Below, piece by piece: positions 23,640 to 33,897 of a DNA stretch of 64,000 nucleotides. The DNA is from Orlajensenia sp001423545 (GTDB lineage Bacteria; Actinomycetota; Actinomycetes; Actinomycetales; Microbacteriaceae). Location of the stretch: assembly GCA_001423545.1 (NCBI GenBank), contig LMOK01000003.1:372001-436000 (forward strand), read 5' to 3'. Every line of letters begins with the position of its first letter. Positions within the stretch are counted from its first letter, which is position 1. The position numbers were made by a program, and so were the translations under genes. The notes beneath the pieces were generated by a model. That model was not told where the DNA came from. It made no database searches and saw only the letters and a program-made list of their open reading frames with translations.

Positions 23640-25082
23640 CTATCGACGGCGAACGCGCGCCCCCAGCACCAGGGCGGCGAACCCGCAGGCGGCTGCGACG
23701 GCGAAGGCCGCGGTGAATCCGGCGCTCGACTGGGCGGCAGAGGCCTCCTCTGCCGACGTTCCGGCTGCCGTCACGACGGCGAGGGCCGTGGCCGCCAGAG
23801 CCGCAGCCGCCCCGAGGGCGTCGGCGATGGCCAGGGACGAACTGTTGGCGCCCTGGTTGCCGACCTCGGAGTACTCGAGCGTCAGGACGGAGAGCCGCGG
23901 GTATCCGAACCCCATCCCGACACCGGCGAGGACCCAGCCGCCGATCGCCACGAACGGCGACAGGTGCAGCGCGCTGGTCACCCCGACGATCACGATGCCG
24001 GCGAACAGTCCGGTCGCGCCCCAGCGCACGACGTCGGCGCTCGCGATGCTGTAGCCCGCTCGTCCCTGCAGGTGCGAGCCGAGCGCCCACGCCACGCCGG
24101 CGCCGGTGAGGGCGAGCCCGGCGAACGCGGCGGTGTAGTCGTACTGCTTCACGAGCAGGTAGGGCACATAGGCCTCGGCGCCGAAGAACGCCGCAGCCAT
24201 GAGAAGCCGCACGAGCACGACCGAGGGCAGCCCCCACGCCGAGCGCAGGGTTCCCGGCGGCACGAGCGGGATCAGGGCGACGGCCGCCACGACCACCGCG
24301 ACGACGGCCACGATCCAGCGCAGCGCTCCGTCGAGTTCGGCGGTGAGCGTGAGGGCGAGCACGGCCGCCGCGGCGAGCACGGACCAGCCGAGGCGCACCG
24401 GAGTCCAGCGCGGCGCCGTGCCGGCGGCATCCGTCAGCCTGCCCCGGAGGGCGATGCCGACCATGGCGAGGGCGGCGACGACCAGAGCGACGACGCCGAG
24501 GAAGACCCAGCGCCAGCCGACCGATTCCGCCACGGAACCGGCGATGACCGGACCGATGAGGGAGGGCAGCACCCAGGCAGCGGCGAACGACGCGAAGATG
24601 CGCGGATGCCGCACCTCGGGGTAGACGCGCGCCACGATCACGTAGATGGGCACGGTGATCGCTCCGCCGCCGATGCCCTGGATGATGCGCCCGCCGATGA
24701 AGACGGGCATCGACGGGGCCAGCCCGGCGATCAGCAGGCCGACGGTGAGCGCGATGACCGCTGCGTAGAGCGGGGCGCGCGGCCCCTTCCTGTCGGCCCA
24801 GTCGCCGGCGAGGATCATGCCGATCACTCCGGCGGCGATGGGCGCCGAGAAGGCGAGGGCGTAGGCGTTGGCGCCGTCGAGGTCGGCCGTGACCAGCGGC
24901 ATGGCCGTCATGATCGCCAGCGACTCGAACGCGCTCAGCACGATGAGCGAGATGAGGCCGACCAGCACCCACGGGGAGGGTGCGGCGGCGATCGGCGTGC
25001 CGGCCTCCGGTCGCCGGGGCTCGGACGGAGTTCGCGGCCGAAGTGCCTCGGCCTCCGCGCTCGAATCGGTGTCGCTGCTCAC
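23640..25082 (-). CDS. MFS transporter
   Basis: About 480 residues with 12-14 hydrophobic segments beginning near residue 35. The loop after TM2 has GDWADRKGPRAPL, the MFS motif A, and TM5 shows GPVIAGSVAESVGW, the antiporter-type motif C region. Substrate unknown; drug export is the commonest role of this subgroup. The start is uncertain: GTG at 25082 is preferred because residues upstream have the low-complexity look of the intergenic repeat lying there. Confidence 0.85.
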   Translation of the reverse strand: MSSDTDSSAEAEALRPRTPSEPRRPEAGTPIAAAPSPWVLVGLISLIVLSAFESLAIMTAMPLVTADLDGANAYALAFSAPIAAGVIGMILAGDWADRKGPRAPLYAAVIALTVGLLIAGLAPSMPVFIGGRIIQGIGGGAITVPIYVIVARVYPEVRHPRIFASFAAAWVLPSLIGPVIAGSVAESVGWRWVFLGVVALVVAALAMVGIALRGRLTDAAGTAPRWTPVRLGWSVLAAAAVLALTLTAELDGALRWIVAVVAVVVAAVALIPLVPPGTLRSAWGLPSVVLVRLLMAAAFFGAEAYVPYLLVKQYDYTAAFAGLALTGAGVAWALGSHLQGRAGYSIASADVVRWGATGLFAGIVIVGVTSALHLSPFVAIGGWVLAGVGMGFGYPRLSVLTLEYSEVGNQGANSSSLAIADALGAAAALAATALAVVTAAGTSAEEASAAQSSAGFTAAFAVAAACGFAALVLGARVRRR

Positions 25083-25114
25083 TCGTTCGATCCTAGGACG
25101 CCCGTCGGCGCCGC

Positions 25115-25203
25115 CGAGAACGGAGTTCGCGCGGGTGCCCGTCGTCGAGACCGGAGTTCGCGCGGGTGACATCGCCTACGCACCCGCGAGAACTACGTTG
25201 TCG
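25115..25203. repeat. Dispersed palindromic repeat, family 3, two direct copies plus an inverted arm
   Basis: CGAGAACGGAGTTCGCGCGG (25115 on) and CGAGACCGGAGTTCGCGCGG (25146 on) are near-identical copies, and an imperfect inverted arm CACCCGCGAGAACTACGTTG begins at 25181. The same arm forms the terminator-like hairpin at 41459-41518. The element lies in the 158-bp gap upstream of the MFS gene. Confidence 0.7.
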
Positions 25204-25240
25204 GGCCTCGCACGAGAAGAGAGGGCGGCGCGAGTGTGCG

Positions 25241-26077
25241 CTAGAACTCCTCGTGGGTGACGGGGTCGCCGTCCCAGAGGCGTCCGCGCTCGAGGGAGGA
25301 GATCGCGGAGACCTCGTCGTCGCTGAGTTCGAAGTCGAACACATCGAGGTTCTCGCGTTGGCGGGCGGCATCCGCCGACTTCGGAATGGGAATGGAGCCG
25401 AGCTGCAGGTGCCAGCGCAGCACGGCCTGGGTCGGAGTGACGCTGTGGCTGTCGGCGATGGCGACGAGTAAGGGCTCCCGGGTGAGTTCGCCACGCTTCG
25501 CGAGGGGGCTCCACGACTCCGTGCGGATCGCATGCCGCTCGTGGAATGCACGCAGCGCCGCCTGCGGGAAGTAGGGGTGCAGCTCGACCTGGTTGACGGC
25601 CGGAGCCACGCCGGTCTCGCCGATGATGCGCTCGAGGTGCTCCTCGGTGAAGTTGCTCACGCCGATGGAGCGCACCTTGCCCTCGTCGCGCAGCGCGATC
25701 ATGGCCTTCCAGGTGTCGAGGTACTTGTCGACGCCAGGCAGCGGCCAGTGGATCAGGTACAGGTCGATGACGTCGAGTCCGAGGTTCGTCGACGACTCGG
25801 CGAAGCTGCCGAGCGTCTCGTCGTAGCCGTGGTGGCGCCCGGGGATCTTCGAGGTCACGATGATCTCGCCGCGGTCGATTCCGGAGACGCGGATGCCATC
25901 GCCGACCTCGCGCTCGTTCTCGTAGTTGAGCGCCGTGTCGAGCAGGCGATAGCCGCTGCCGATCGCCGCAGCGACGGCCTGGGTGCCCGCTGCGCCGCGG
26001 AGTCCATAGGTGCCGAGCCCGATCACGGGGATCGAGGTCGAGTCGTTCAGGGTGTGCGTCGGAATCTCGGAAGCCAT
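25241..26077 (-). CDS. Aldo/keto reductase
   Basis: The 278-residue TIM barrel matches the AKR5/2,5-diketo-gluconate reductase type: GLGTYGLRG and DTALNYENEREVG (with the catalytic Asp and Tyr), the catalytic Lys in VTSKIPG, His in LIHWPLPG, and the NADPH-binding IPIPKSADAARQRENLDVF. It reduces carbonyls with NADPH; the physiological substrate is unknown. GGAGA precedes the ATG at 26077. It is divergent from the secreted protein at 26243. Confidence 0.93.
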   Translation of the reverse strand: MASEIPTHTLNDSTSIPVIGLGTYGLRGAAGTQAVAAAIGSGYRLLDTALNYENEREVGDGIRVSGIDRGEIIVTSKIPGRHHGYDETLGSFAESSTNLGLDVIDLYLIHWPLPGVDKYLDTWKAMIALRDEGKVRSIGVSNFTEEHLERIIGETGVAPAVNQVELHPYFPQAALRAFHERHAIRTESWSPLAKRGELTREPLLVAIADSHSVTPTQAVLRWHLQLGSIPIPKSADAARQRENLDVFDFELSDDEVSAISSLERGRLWDGDPVTHEEF

Positions 26078-26242
26078 GTCTCCATCCTCGCCCGGAACCG
26101 TGCGCTTGTCGCGGATCCGAACGGGATCCGCCGAACTCGGTGCTAGCACTGATGCGGGACTCCGGCGTCAGGACCACTCTGGCGGGGACGATTGCGCCCG
26201 ATGCGCTCGTCTCTGTCCACCTCCACTCCCGAAGGAGCTCCC

Positions 26243-27337
26243 ATGAAACGCCTGCTCGCCGTGGTCGCCGCGGCGGCCCTCGCTGTACCGATGTCACTCG
26301 CATCCGCCCCCGCCTTCGCGGCTCCGGCCCGTGCCACCGACCCCCGTCCGATCGGCGGTCCGTTCCTCAGCCCCCTCTCCCTGGCTCTCGACCTCTCCCA
26401 TGACGTCTACGTGACCGACAACTTCGCCGGTTCTCTGGCGAAGGTTCGGGGCGGGAAGACCACGACGCTCTACACGACGGCCACTCCCGGCAACGAGGTG
26501 GGAGCAGCATCCGCCTTCCTCGGAGCGGTGACCTTCGCCGAGACCACGGCGGACGGCGCGTTCCTCAAGCGCATCGATCGCAAGGGGAAGGTGTCGACCC
26601 TCGCCGACCTCGGAGCGTACGAGGCGGCCGCCAATCCGGACGGTTCTGTGGCCTACGGCTTCTCGAACCTGCCGGAGGAGTGCGCGGCGCAGCTGCCGCC
26701 GTTCATCCGAGCGTCGTACACCGGCGAGGTGTACTCGCATCCGTTCGCCAGCATCGGAACTCCGATCGGCACCGTCGTCGCCGACGCCGGCGGAAACGCG
26801 CTGCTCACGGTCGACGCCCGGGGGAAGGTGCGCACTCTCGCCGCGTTCCCCGCGCAGAAGACGGTTCTCGACGAGGGCGCTCTCGCGCTGGGACTGCCCG
26901 AGTGCGCACTCGGATACGAGTACGCGTTCGAGGCCGTTCCCACCGACGTCGAACTCGGCCCTGACGGATGGCTGTACGTCACGTTGCTCCCGGGCGGACC
27001 GGAGACCCCCGATCTCGGCGCCCGCGGCTCCGTCGTCAAGGTCAACCTGCTCACCCGCAAGGTCGTCACGGTGGCGACCGGGCTGCTGTCCGCGACCGAT
27101 CTGGCGATCTCACCCCGCGGTGACATCTACGTCGCGGAGCTGTTCGCGAATCGCATCTCGGTGATCACGAAGGGGTCGTCTACGGCCACCCTCTTCCGGG
27201 AGGCGAATACACCCGGAGCAGTCGAATGGTCCCCGAGCGGGCTCTACGCCACCATCGACTCGGTGCCGCCGTTCTCCGAGGACCCTGACGCGCCGCCGCC
27301 CGTTCCGGCCGGTTCCATCGTGAAGTTCGCGTGGTGA
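26243..27337 (+). CDS. Secreted ScyD/ScyE-family beta-propeller protein
   Basis: The 364-residue product begins with a classical signal peptide (MKRLLAVVAAAALAVPM, cleavage near AFA-AP around residue 27). The mature part has NHL/SMP-30-like repeats with the patterns DVYVTDNFAG, PDGWLYVTLLPGGP and RGDIYVAELFANRI. Proteins annotated ScyD/ScyE are common in actinobacteria; the name comes from the cyanobacterial scytonemin cluster and the function here is unknown. AAGGAG lies 6 bases before the ATG. A terminator follows. Confidence 0.88.
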   Translation: MKRLLAVVAAAALAVPMSLASAPAFAAPARATDPRPIGGPFLSPLSLALDLSHDVYVTDNFAGSLAKVRGGKTTTLYTTATPGNEVGAASAFLGAVTFAETTADGAFLKRIDRKGKVSTLADLGAYEAAANPDGSVAYGFSNLPEECAAQLPPFIRASYTGEVYSHPFASIGTPIGTVVADAGGNALLTVDARGKVRTLAAFPAQKTVLDEGALALGLPECALGYEYAFEAVPTDVELGPDGWLYVTLLPGGPETPDLGARGSVVKVNLLTRKVVTVATGLLSATDLAISPRGDIYVAELFANRISVITKGSSTATLFREANTPGAVEWSPSGLYATIDSVPPFSEDPDAPPPVPAGSIVKFAW

Positions 27338-27359
27338 ACCGCCGCCGCTGATCGAGATC

Positions 27360-27396
27360 GAACGGATGCCCTGCCCCCGTGGTGGGGCATCCGTTC
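27360..27396. terminator. Terminator between convergent genes
   Basis: GAACGGATGCCC pairs with GGGCATCCGTTC across a 13-nt loop, between the ScyD/E-like gene and the convergent cyclase gene. Confidence 0.75.
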
Positions 27397-27453
27397 TGTC
27401 CCATCACGTCCGCTGACTCCCGGACGGAGTCCGCGGAGGAAGCGCTCGCCGAA

Positions 27454-27495
27454 CGCACTTCGGCCGCGGGCTGCGCCCGGGCCTCAGCGAGCGGG
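27454..27495. repeat. Dispersed intergenic repeat, family 2, copy a
   Basis: The core CACTTCGGCCGCGGGCTGCG followed by CCCGGGCCTCAGCGAGCGGG matches copies at 47651, 55604 and 55661. It runs into the 3' end of the cyclase gene and contains its stop codon. Confidence 0.75.
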
Positions 27496-28407
27496 AAGCT
27501 CGGCGAAGGCGCGCACCGGGAAGGTACCGAAGTCGGCGACCTTCGGCGGCACGGCCGTGAAGCGCGCGCCGCGGGCCGGAACCGCACCCAGGTTGGTGAG
27601 GTGCTCCACGACGTGGATGCCGGCGTGGAGCAGCAGGCTGTGGGCCGGACGCTCTCCCCCGCTCTCGGTGTCATCGATGTTGAGCGAGTCGATGCCCACC
27701 AGCGTGACGCCGGCATCGACGAGGTGGCGCACGCCGGCCTCGGTCAGGAACGGCGAGCCCGTCGCGTAGGCGGGCTGGCCGAAGTGCACGTCCCAACCCG
27801 TGTGCAGCAGGACCGCTGATCCGGCCAGGTCGCGGTCGAAGAACACCGAGGCCGGGATGCCGCGGGTGGCGGCATCCGTTCCCCAGTCGACGTCGTCGAG
27901 GTGGAACACCTCGGCGCGGAGCCCCACGAGCGTCTCGAGGTCGAGGCCGGAGAGATCGGTGCCGCCCTCGTAGCGGTGGAACGGGCTGTCGAGGTACGTG
28001 CCGGTGTTGCCGATCATCGTGATGACATCCAGGGCGAACTCGGTGCCCGGCGCGTACTTGGCCCGGGAGTCCTCGCGGGTGAGGTGCGGCGTGATCACCG
28101 GGGCCGGCAGTCCAGGGTAGGTCACGAGGCCGGCGGAGACCGTGTGGCTGAGGTCGACGACATGAGCTGTGGTGGAGGCGTGGGCATCCGTTCCCCGCGA
28201 ACCCTTGTGCTGTTCCTCCACGATGCTGAGCCCGGTGATGTCGACACTCTCGACGAGGGCGAGCCCGAGGTGGCGCACGAACAGCTCGGCGAGCTCGGAC
28301 TCGGTGACCGACGCCGACGGGAGGTCGAGCCGGAAGTCGCTGACGCGGAGGTCGCCGCCGTTGATGAAGGCGACCTCGGCGTTGAAGCGGGCACGGTACT
28401 CGGACAT
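27484..28407 (-). CDS. Cyclase-family (kynurenine-formamidase-like) hydrolase with N-terminal extension
   Basis: Residues 85-300 form a cyclase domain: VVDLSHTVSAGLVTYPGLP at its start and VTLVGIDSLNIDDTES at the nucleotide-free core. The usual metal motif HxGTHxDxPxH reads NTGTYLDSPFH, so two of the expected histidines are Asn and Tyr, while Asp and the last His remain. About 80 unassigned residues precede it. The activity may therefore differ from formamide hydrolysis. It follows the APC permease by nine bases, suggesting that the two share a substrate pathway. Confidence 0.85.
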   Translation of the reverse strand: MSEYRARFNAEVAFINGGDLRVSDFRLDLPSASVTESELAELFVRHLGLALVESVDITGLSIVEEQHKGSRGTDAHASTTAHVVDLSHTVSAGLVTYPGLPAPVITPHLTREDSRAKYAPGTEFALDVITMIGNTGTYLDSPFHRYEGGTDLSGLDLETLVGLRAEVFHLDDVDWGTDAATRGIPASVFFDRDLAGSAVLLHTGWDVHFGQPAYATGSPFLTEAGVRHLVDAGVTLVGIDSLNIDDTESGGERPAHSLLLHAGIHVVEHLTNLGAVPARGARFTAVPPKVADFGTFPVRAFAELPAR

Positions 28408-28416
28408 GTCAGGTTC

Positions 28417-29721
28417 TCACTCTCGTTTCGTTCTGCGTTTGATGAGGCCGACGATGACGGCCGCGACGGCGAGCACCGCCGGGATGATGAGGTTGGGTCC
28501 GGCGAGCACGAGCAGGCCGGCCGTCAGCACCGTCGAGACCACGGCCATCCACCAGCCGAGGCTCCAGGTGGCGAGCAGGCGCATGGCGGCGATCATGCCG
28601 ATGGCGTAAATGGCGGCCATGCTGCTGGTGTGCACGAGGATGAACGGCGTGAGCTCGAATCCGCTCGCCGCCATCAGCGCGTAGTAGATGCTGATGAGCA
28701 CCGCGACGACGGCGAGGCTGCGCCGCGGGATGCCGCCGTCCTCCACGCCCCGCGCCAGCCACCGCGGCAGGTCGCCGTCGCGTCCGAGCGACGCGCCCAG
28801 CTTGCCGAAGGCGCCGAGATAGGCGTTCACGACCCCGGCCACGACGACGGCCGCGATGACGGCTACGAGGAACGGGCCGTAGCCCGGCGCACCATCGGCG
28901 ACGAGGTCGACGAGGGGCGTCGCACTGGTGCCCGCGGCGTCTCCGAGCACGGCGACCGTGACGAACTGCAGCGCGAGGTACGCGGCTCCCACCACCACGA
29001 CGGCGATCGCCGTGGCGATCGGGATGACCCGGCGCGGGTTGCGGAACTCGCCGGCGATGTGGGTGCCCACCTCCCAGCCGGCGAAGGCCCAGAGGAACAG
29101 GCTGATCGCCGTGCCGATACCGGCGACGCCGTGCGGGAGGAAGGGCTGGAAGTTCGCGGCATCCGACTGTGGAAAGCTCACCGCGACGACGCCGACCACG
29201 ACGACCAGGAGCAGCGCCGTGAGCACCAGCTGCAGGGCGCCCGAGACGCGCACTCCGAAGAAGTTGATGACGAAGGGCGGAACGAAGATGGCGATGCCGA
29301 CCCAGGCGACGGCGGCGTGGTCGACCCCGAGTACGGCGACGACGTACTCCGCGCCGAGCACACCGACCACCGGGGCACCGACGCAGACGCCGAAGTAGAA
29401 CCAGTAGCCGGCCATGCGGGCCCAGACGTCGCCGAGAGCTCGGCGAGCGTAACTGGCGACACCGCCGGGATCGGGGTAGCGCGAGGCGAGGGCCGCGAAG
29501 GTGCCGGCCAGCGGGATCGACAGCAGGAACACAGCGGCCACGGCGATGATCGAGGCCGGTCCGGCGACGGATGCCGCGAGCCCGGGCAGCACCAGGATGC
29601 CCGTGCCGAGCACCGCGGCGATGTAGAGCGCCGTGCCGCGAGCGAGGCCGAGAGACCCGTGGTGCACGGCCGGCTCGCCGCTCGGCCCGTTCTCGACGGT
29701 TCTGGTCGCGGTGCTGGTCAC
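28417..29721 (-). CDS. APC-superfamily amino acid permease
   Basis: The 434-residue protein has about 12 membrane helices starting near residue 30. The unwound TM1 block LGTGILVLPG and the TM6 block FLWAFAGWEVGTHIAGEFRNP are typical of the amino acid-polyamine-organocation family. The start is GTG at 29721. It is transcribed with the cyclase-family gene just downstream. The substrate cannot be read from sequence; pairing with a formamidase-like enzyme hints at an aromatic or modified amino acid. Confidence 0.9.
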   Translation of the reverse strand: MTSTATRTVENGPSGEPAVHHGSLGLARGTALYIAAVLGTGILVLPGLAASVAGPASIIAVAAVFLLSIPLAGTFAALASRYPDPGGVASYARRALGDVWARMAGYWFYFGVCVGAPVVGVLGAEYVVAVLGVDHAAVAWVGIAIFVPPFVINFFGVRVSGALQLVLTALLLVVVVGVVAVSFPQSDAANFQPFLPHGVAGIGTAISLFLWAFAGWEVGTHIAGEFRNPRRVIPIATAIAVVVVGAAYLALQFVTVAVLGDAAGTSATPLVDLVADGAPGYGPFLVAVIAAVVVAGVVNAYLGAFGKLGASLGRDGDLPRWLARGVEDGGIPRRSLAVVAVLISIYYALMAASGFELTPFILVHTSSMAAIYAIGMIAAMRLLATWSLGWWMAVVSTVLTAGLLVLAGPNLIIPAVLAVAAVIVGLIKRRTKRE

Positions 29722-29831
29722 TCGTCCACTATGCCCGAGCGACCCGTCTCGTTACGCTGGCAGGAACGGCGATGTTCGTCGAAATTCTGCCATTGCGCGC
29801 GTCGGCAGCGCCGACATCAGTCGGCCCGATG

Positions 29832-30230
29832 TCAGTCCTCGGATGCCGGAAGGGTCGGGCCCTTCGGCCCCGAGCCGTCGGCCGGGACCTCGACCCACCA
29901 CTCGGTGAAGCGGCTGGCTCGGCCATCGGCCTCGAAGTCGATGATCCAGAGGTTGTGGTACGCCTCGCGTTCGCGGTAGTCGGTATAACCCTGGATGACC
30001 GCACGACTCGGGGTGACCGTGACGGGCTCCCACCGGAAGGTGTAGTCCCCCGGCTCGTCGCGCGCGTCATCCCACCAGGCCAGGATCGCATCGATACCGG
30101 CCTTCGCCGGGCGACCGGGCAGCGTGTAGTACTCGGCGTCTTCGGTGAAGAGGGCACGGATGTCGTCGGGCTCGTTCGAGTCCCACGCGCGCAGGTAGGC
30201 GTCCATCCAGTCGGTGATCGGTTCGCTCAT
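29832..30230 (-). CDS. NTF2-like (SnoaL-type) small protein
   Basis: The 132-residue product fits the cone-shaped alpha+beta NTF2 fold: a first helix MDAYLRAWDSNEPDDIRALF, then EDAEYYTLPG, and strands with TFRWEPV and HNLWIIDFE. Such domains serve as isomerases, dehydratases or ligand binders; no catalytic set is certain here. ATG at 30230 is preferred over the upstream 30260. It is a single gene between the permease and the transsulfuration pair. Confidence 0.85.
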   Translation of the reverse strand: MSEPITDWMDAYLRAWDSNEPDDIRALFTEDAEYYTLPGRPAKAGIDAILAWWDDARDEPGDYTFRWEPVTVTPSRAVIQGYTDYREREAYHNLWIIDFEADGRASRFTEWWVEVPADGSGPKGPTLPASED

Positions 30231-30314
30231 GCGTACTGTTCTACCCCGTGCGGGCGACATCGCGCACGGGGTTGCGATCCCGGGGAGAGGTGGGCCTCAA
30301 CGATCGTCTGGGCC

Positions 30315-31481
30315 TCAGCGGGCGTCGAGCGCCTGCAGCACGTCGGCGACCAGGTCGGCGACGTCCTCGATGCCGACCGAGAGGCGCACGACGTTCTCGG
30401 GCACCTCGAGCTCGGTGCCCTTCACCGACGCGTGCGTCATGGCCGACGGGTAGTTCACCAGCGACTCCACACCGCCCAGCGACTCGGCCAACTGGAACAC
30501 CTCGAGCGACTCGGCGAAGCGGCGAGCGGCATCCGCTCCACTTCCGGATGTCGGGCGAACGGCGATGGAGAGCATGCCACCGAAGGCCGACATCTGGCGC
30601 GCGGCCAGCTCGTGGCCGGGGTGCGACGGCAGGCCCGGGTAGTAGACCGCCTCGAGCGCCGGGTGACCGACGAGCGCCTCGGCGATGGCCTGGGCGTTGG
30701 CGGAGTGGCGCTCCATGCGCACGTCGAGGGTCTTGATGCCGCGGATGGTGAGGAACGCGTCCATCGGCGCCGACACCGCGCCCGCGGCGAACTGCAGGAA
30801 CTTGACCTTGTCGTGGAGTTCGTCGTCGTTGATGACGAGGCCTCCGCCGATCACGTCGGAGTGGCCGCCGAGGTACTTGGTGGTGGAGTGCACGATCACG
30901 TCGGCGCCGAGGGACATCGGCTGCTGGAGCGCCGGCGAGGCGAAGGTGTTGTCGACCACGACGAGGGCGCCGGCCGCGTGGCCGATCTCGACGAGGGCGG
31001 CCACGTCGCTGATCTTCATGAGCGGGTTCGAGGGAGTCTCGATCCAGAGGATGCGGGTGGCTTCGGTGGCCACCGCCGCCCGAACGGCATCGAGGTCGGC
31101 GAGGTCGACCGGGGTGTTCCGGATGCCCCAGGCTCCGTGCACGCGGTTGATCAGGCGGTAGGTCCCGCCGTAGACGTCGTTGCCCAGCACCACGTGGTCG
31201 CCGGGCTGGAGCACCGCGCGCAGCAGGGCGTCTTCAGCGGCGAGGCCCGAGGCGAACGAGAGTCCGTGCTTTCCCCCTTCGAGCGCGGCGAGCAGCGTCT
31301 CGAGGGCCGTGCGCGTCGGGTTGCCGGATCGGGCGTACTCGTAGCCGCCGCGCAGCGAACCGATGCTCTCCTGCACGAAGGTGGAGGTCTGGTAGATCGG
31401 CGGGATGACGGCACCGGTGGTGGGGTCGAACTCCTGGCCGGCGTGGATGGCGCGGGTGGCGAAGCGGTCTGAGGTGGTCAT
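30315..31481 (-). CDS. metB: Cystathionine gamma-synthase/gamma-lyase
   Basis: The 388-residue PLP enzyme of the Cys/Met metabolism family has the cofactor lysine in HSTTKYLGGHSD, near residue 208, plus YARSGNPTR and SLGGVESLVNYPSAMTHAS. It can make cystathionine from an activated homoserine and cysteine, or cleave cystathionine. Being 9 bp downstream of cystathionine beta-synthase it may act as the gamma-lyase of reverse transsulfuration, as proposed for the adjacent pair in mycobacteria. Sequence alone does not separate the two activities. Confidence 0.93.
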   Translation of the reverse strand: MTTSDRFATRAIHAGQEFDPTTGAVIPPIYQTSTFVQESIGSLRGGYEYARSGNPTRTALETLLAALEGGKHGLSFASGLAAEDALLRAVLQPGDHVVLGNDVYGGTYRLINRVHGAWGIRNTPVDLADLDAVRAAVATEATRILWIETPSNPLMKISDVAALVEIGHAAGALVVVDNTFASPALQQPMSLGADVIVHSTTKYLGGHSDVIGGGLVINDDELHDKVKFLQFAAGAVSAPMDAFLTIRGIKTLDVRMERHSANAQAIAEALVGHPALEAVYYPGLPSHPGHELAARQMSAFGGMLSIAVRPTSGSGADAARRFAESLEVFQLAESLGGVESLVNYPSAMTHASVKGTELEVPENVVRLSVGIEDVADLVADVLQALDAR

Positions 31482-31490
31482 GGTGTTCTC

Positions 31491-32852
<1,362 letters not shown>

Positions 32853-33186
32853 CCGTGTTGTCCTAACGGTCGTGCTGCGCTTCAGCGCGCAGGCACAGGG
32901 AAATGGTCGCTGAGGTGGTGATCAGCGGCGACAACACGAGCGGGAGATGTTCACGGATCCACCCTATCCGGTGACGGATGCCGTGTGACGGGCGAATCCG
33001 TCGCCCGCGCGGTCGTTTCTTCACGATGGGGTCGAAATCGCGGGCGCACGTCGCAGGACCTGCAGCGCAGGGTGGTCCGGGCTGCAGCGCGGACGGTGAA
33101 GGCGCACGGGTCGATCCGGCTGGGAATGGGCTGTGAGAGGCGCCCGATCGAGGCTGCGGGTGCGCTTGATGCGTTCGTATTGTTCC
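32853..33186. other. Divergent intergenic region, 334 bp
   Basis: It lies between cystathionine beta-synthase (minus) and the DUF3105 gene (plus). GGGCGA/TCGCCC (around 32990-33006) and GACGGAT/ATCCGTC form small overlapping hairpins. I see no gene, and no promoter that I would commit to. Confidence 0.5.
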
Positions 33187-33897
33187 GTGACCCCCAGCAC
33201 TCCGCCTGTCCCCCCTGTCCCGCCCGTTCCTCCCGCCGCGAAGGCCGCTGCCAAGCAGAGGTCCATCAAGCAGAAGCGCGCCGACGACCGCGCCGCCAAG
33301 CTCGAGGAGTTCCGCCGCAAGGAGGCCAGGTCCAAGCGCAACCGCCGCATCGGCATCGCCTCGGCCATCGTGGCCGCCGTCGCCGTCGTGGCCGTCGTCG
33401 TGGTCTCGATCGTTCTCACGCCGCAGCCCAAGGAATACACCGCCGGAGGAACCGGCGCCGAGATCGAGGGCGTCGAGACCTTCGACAACGAGTCGCAGCA
33501 CGTGGAGGGCGTCGTGGACTACCCGCAGACACCACCGGCCGGCGGATCGCACAACCCCGCGTGGCTCAACTGCGGCGTCTACACCGAGCCCGTGCCGAAC
33601 GAGAATGCCGTGCACTCCCTCGAGCACGGGGCGATCTGGGTCACCTATGACCCGTCGCTGTCGGATGCCGACCTCAGTGCGCTGAAGGCCGAGCTGCCGA
33701 GCAGCTACATCGTGCTCTCGCCCTTCGACGGGCTGCCCAGCCCGGTCGTGCTGAGTGGCTGGAACGTGCAGCTGGCCGTCGACTCGGTCGACGACGAGCG
33801 CATCTCCACCTTCCTCGAGGAGTACTGGAAGAGCCAGAACGTTCCGGAGCCCGGCGCCCTCTGCACCGGAGCCGTCGATGCCCCGGGCAAGGTCTAG
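33187..33897 (+). CDS. DUF3105 membrane-anchored protein
   Basis: The 236-residue protein starts with a Pro/Ala/Lys-rich, highly basic region (about 1-55), then one membrane helix (VAAVAVVAVVVVSIVL, near 65-80), so the DUF3105 domain lies outside. Domain blocks are PPAGGSHNPAWLNCGVYTEP and NAVHSLEHGAIWVTYDP, with conserved His residues and a Cys. The function is unknown. GTG at 33187 is chosen; an ATG at 33169 is the alternative. It overlaps the downstream DUF305 gene by 20 bp, a pairing frequent in actinobacteria. Confidence 0.9.
   Translation: MTPSTPPVPPVPPVPPAAKAAAKQRSIKQKRADDRAAKLEEFRRKEARSKRNRRIGIASAIVAAVAVVAVVVVSIVLTPQPKEYTAGGTGAEIEGVETFDNESQHVEGVVDYPQTPPAGGSHNPAWLNCGVYTEPVPNENAVHSLEHGAIWVTYDPSLSDADLSALKAELPSSYIVLSPFDGLPSPVVLSGWNVQLAVDSVDDERISTFLEEYWKSQNVPEPGALCTGAVDAPGKV

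Noticed and set aside
27901..29979. Plus-strand frame of 692 codons over the cyclase and APC genes
   Set aside because: Antisense shadow, rich in Glu/Arg/Gly/Asp without structure; the minus-strand proteins are clear families.
33169..33187. Leaderless start of the DUF3105 gene from a TATTGT element
   Set aside because: The -10-like hexamer is only three bases before the GTG, too close for a transcript starting at the codon.
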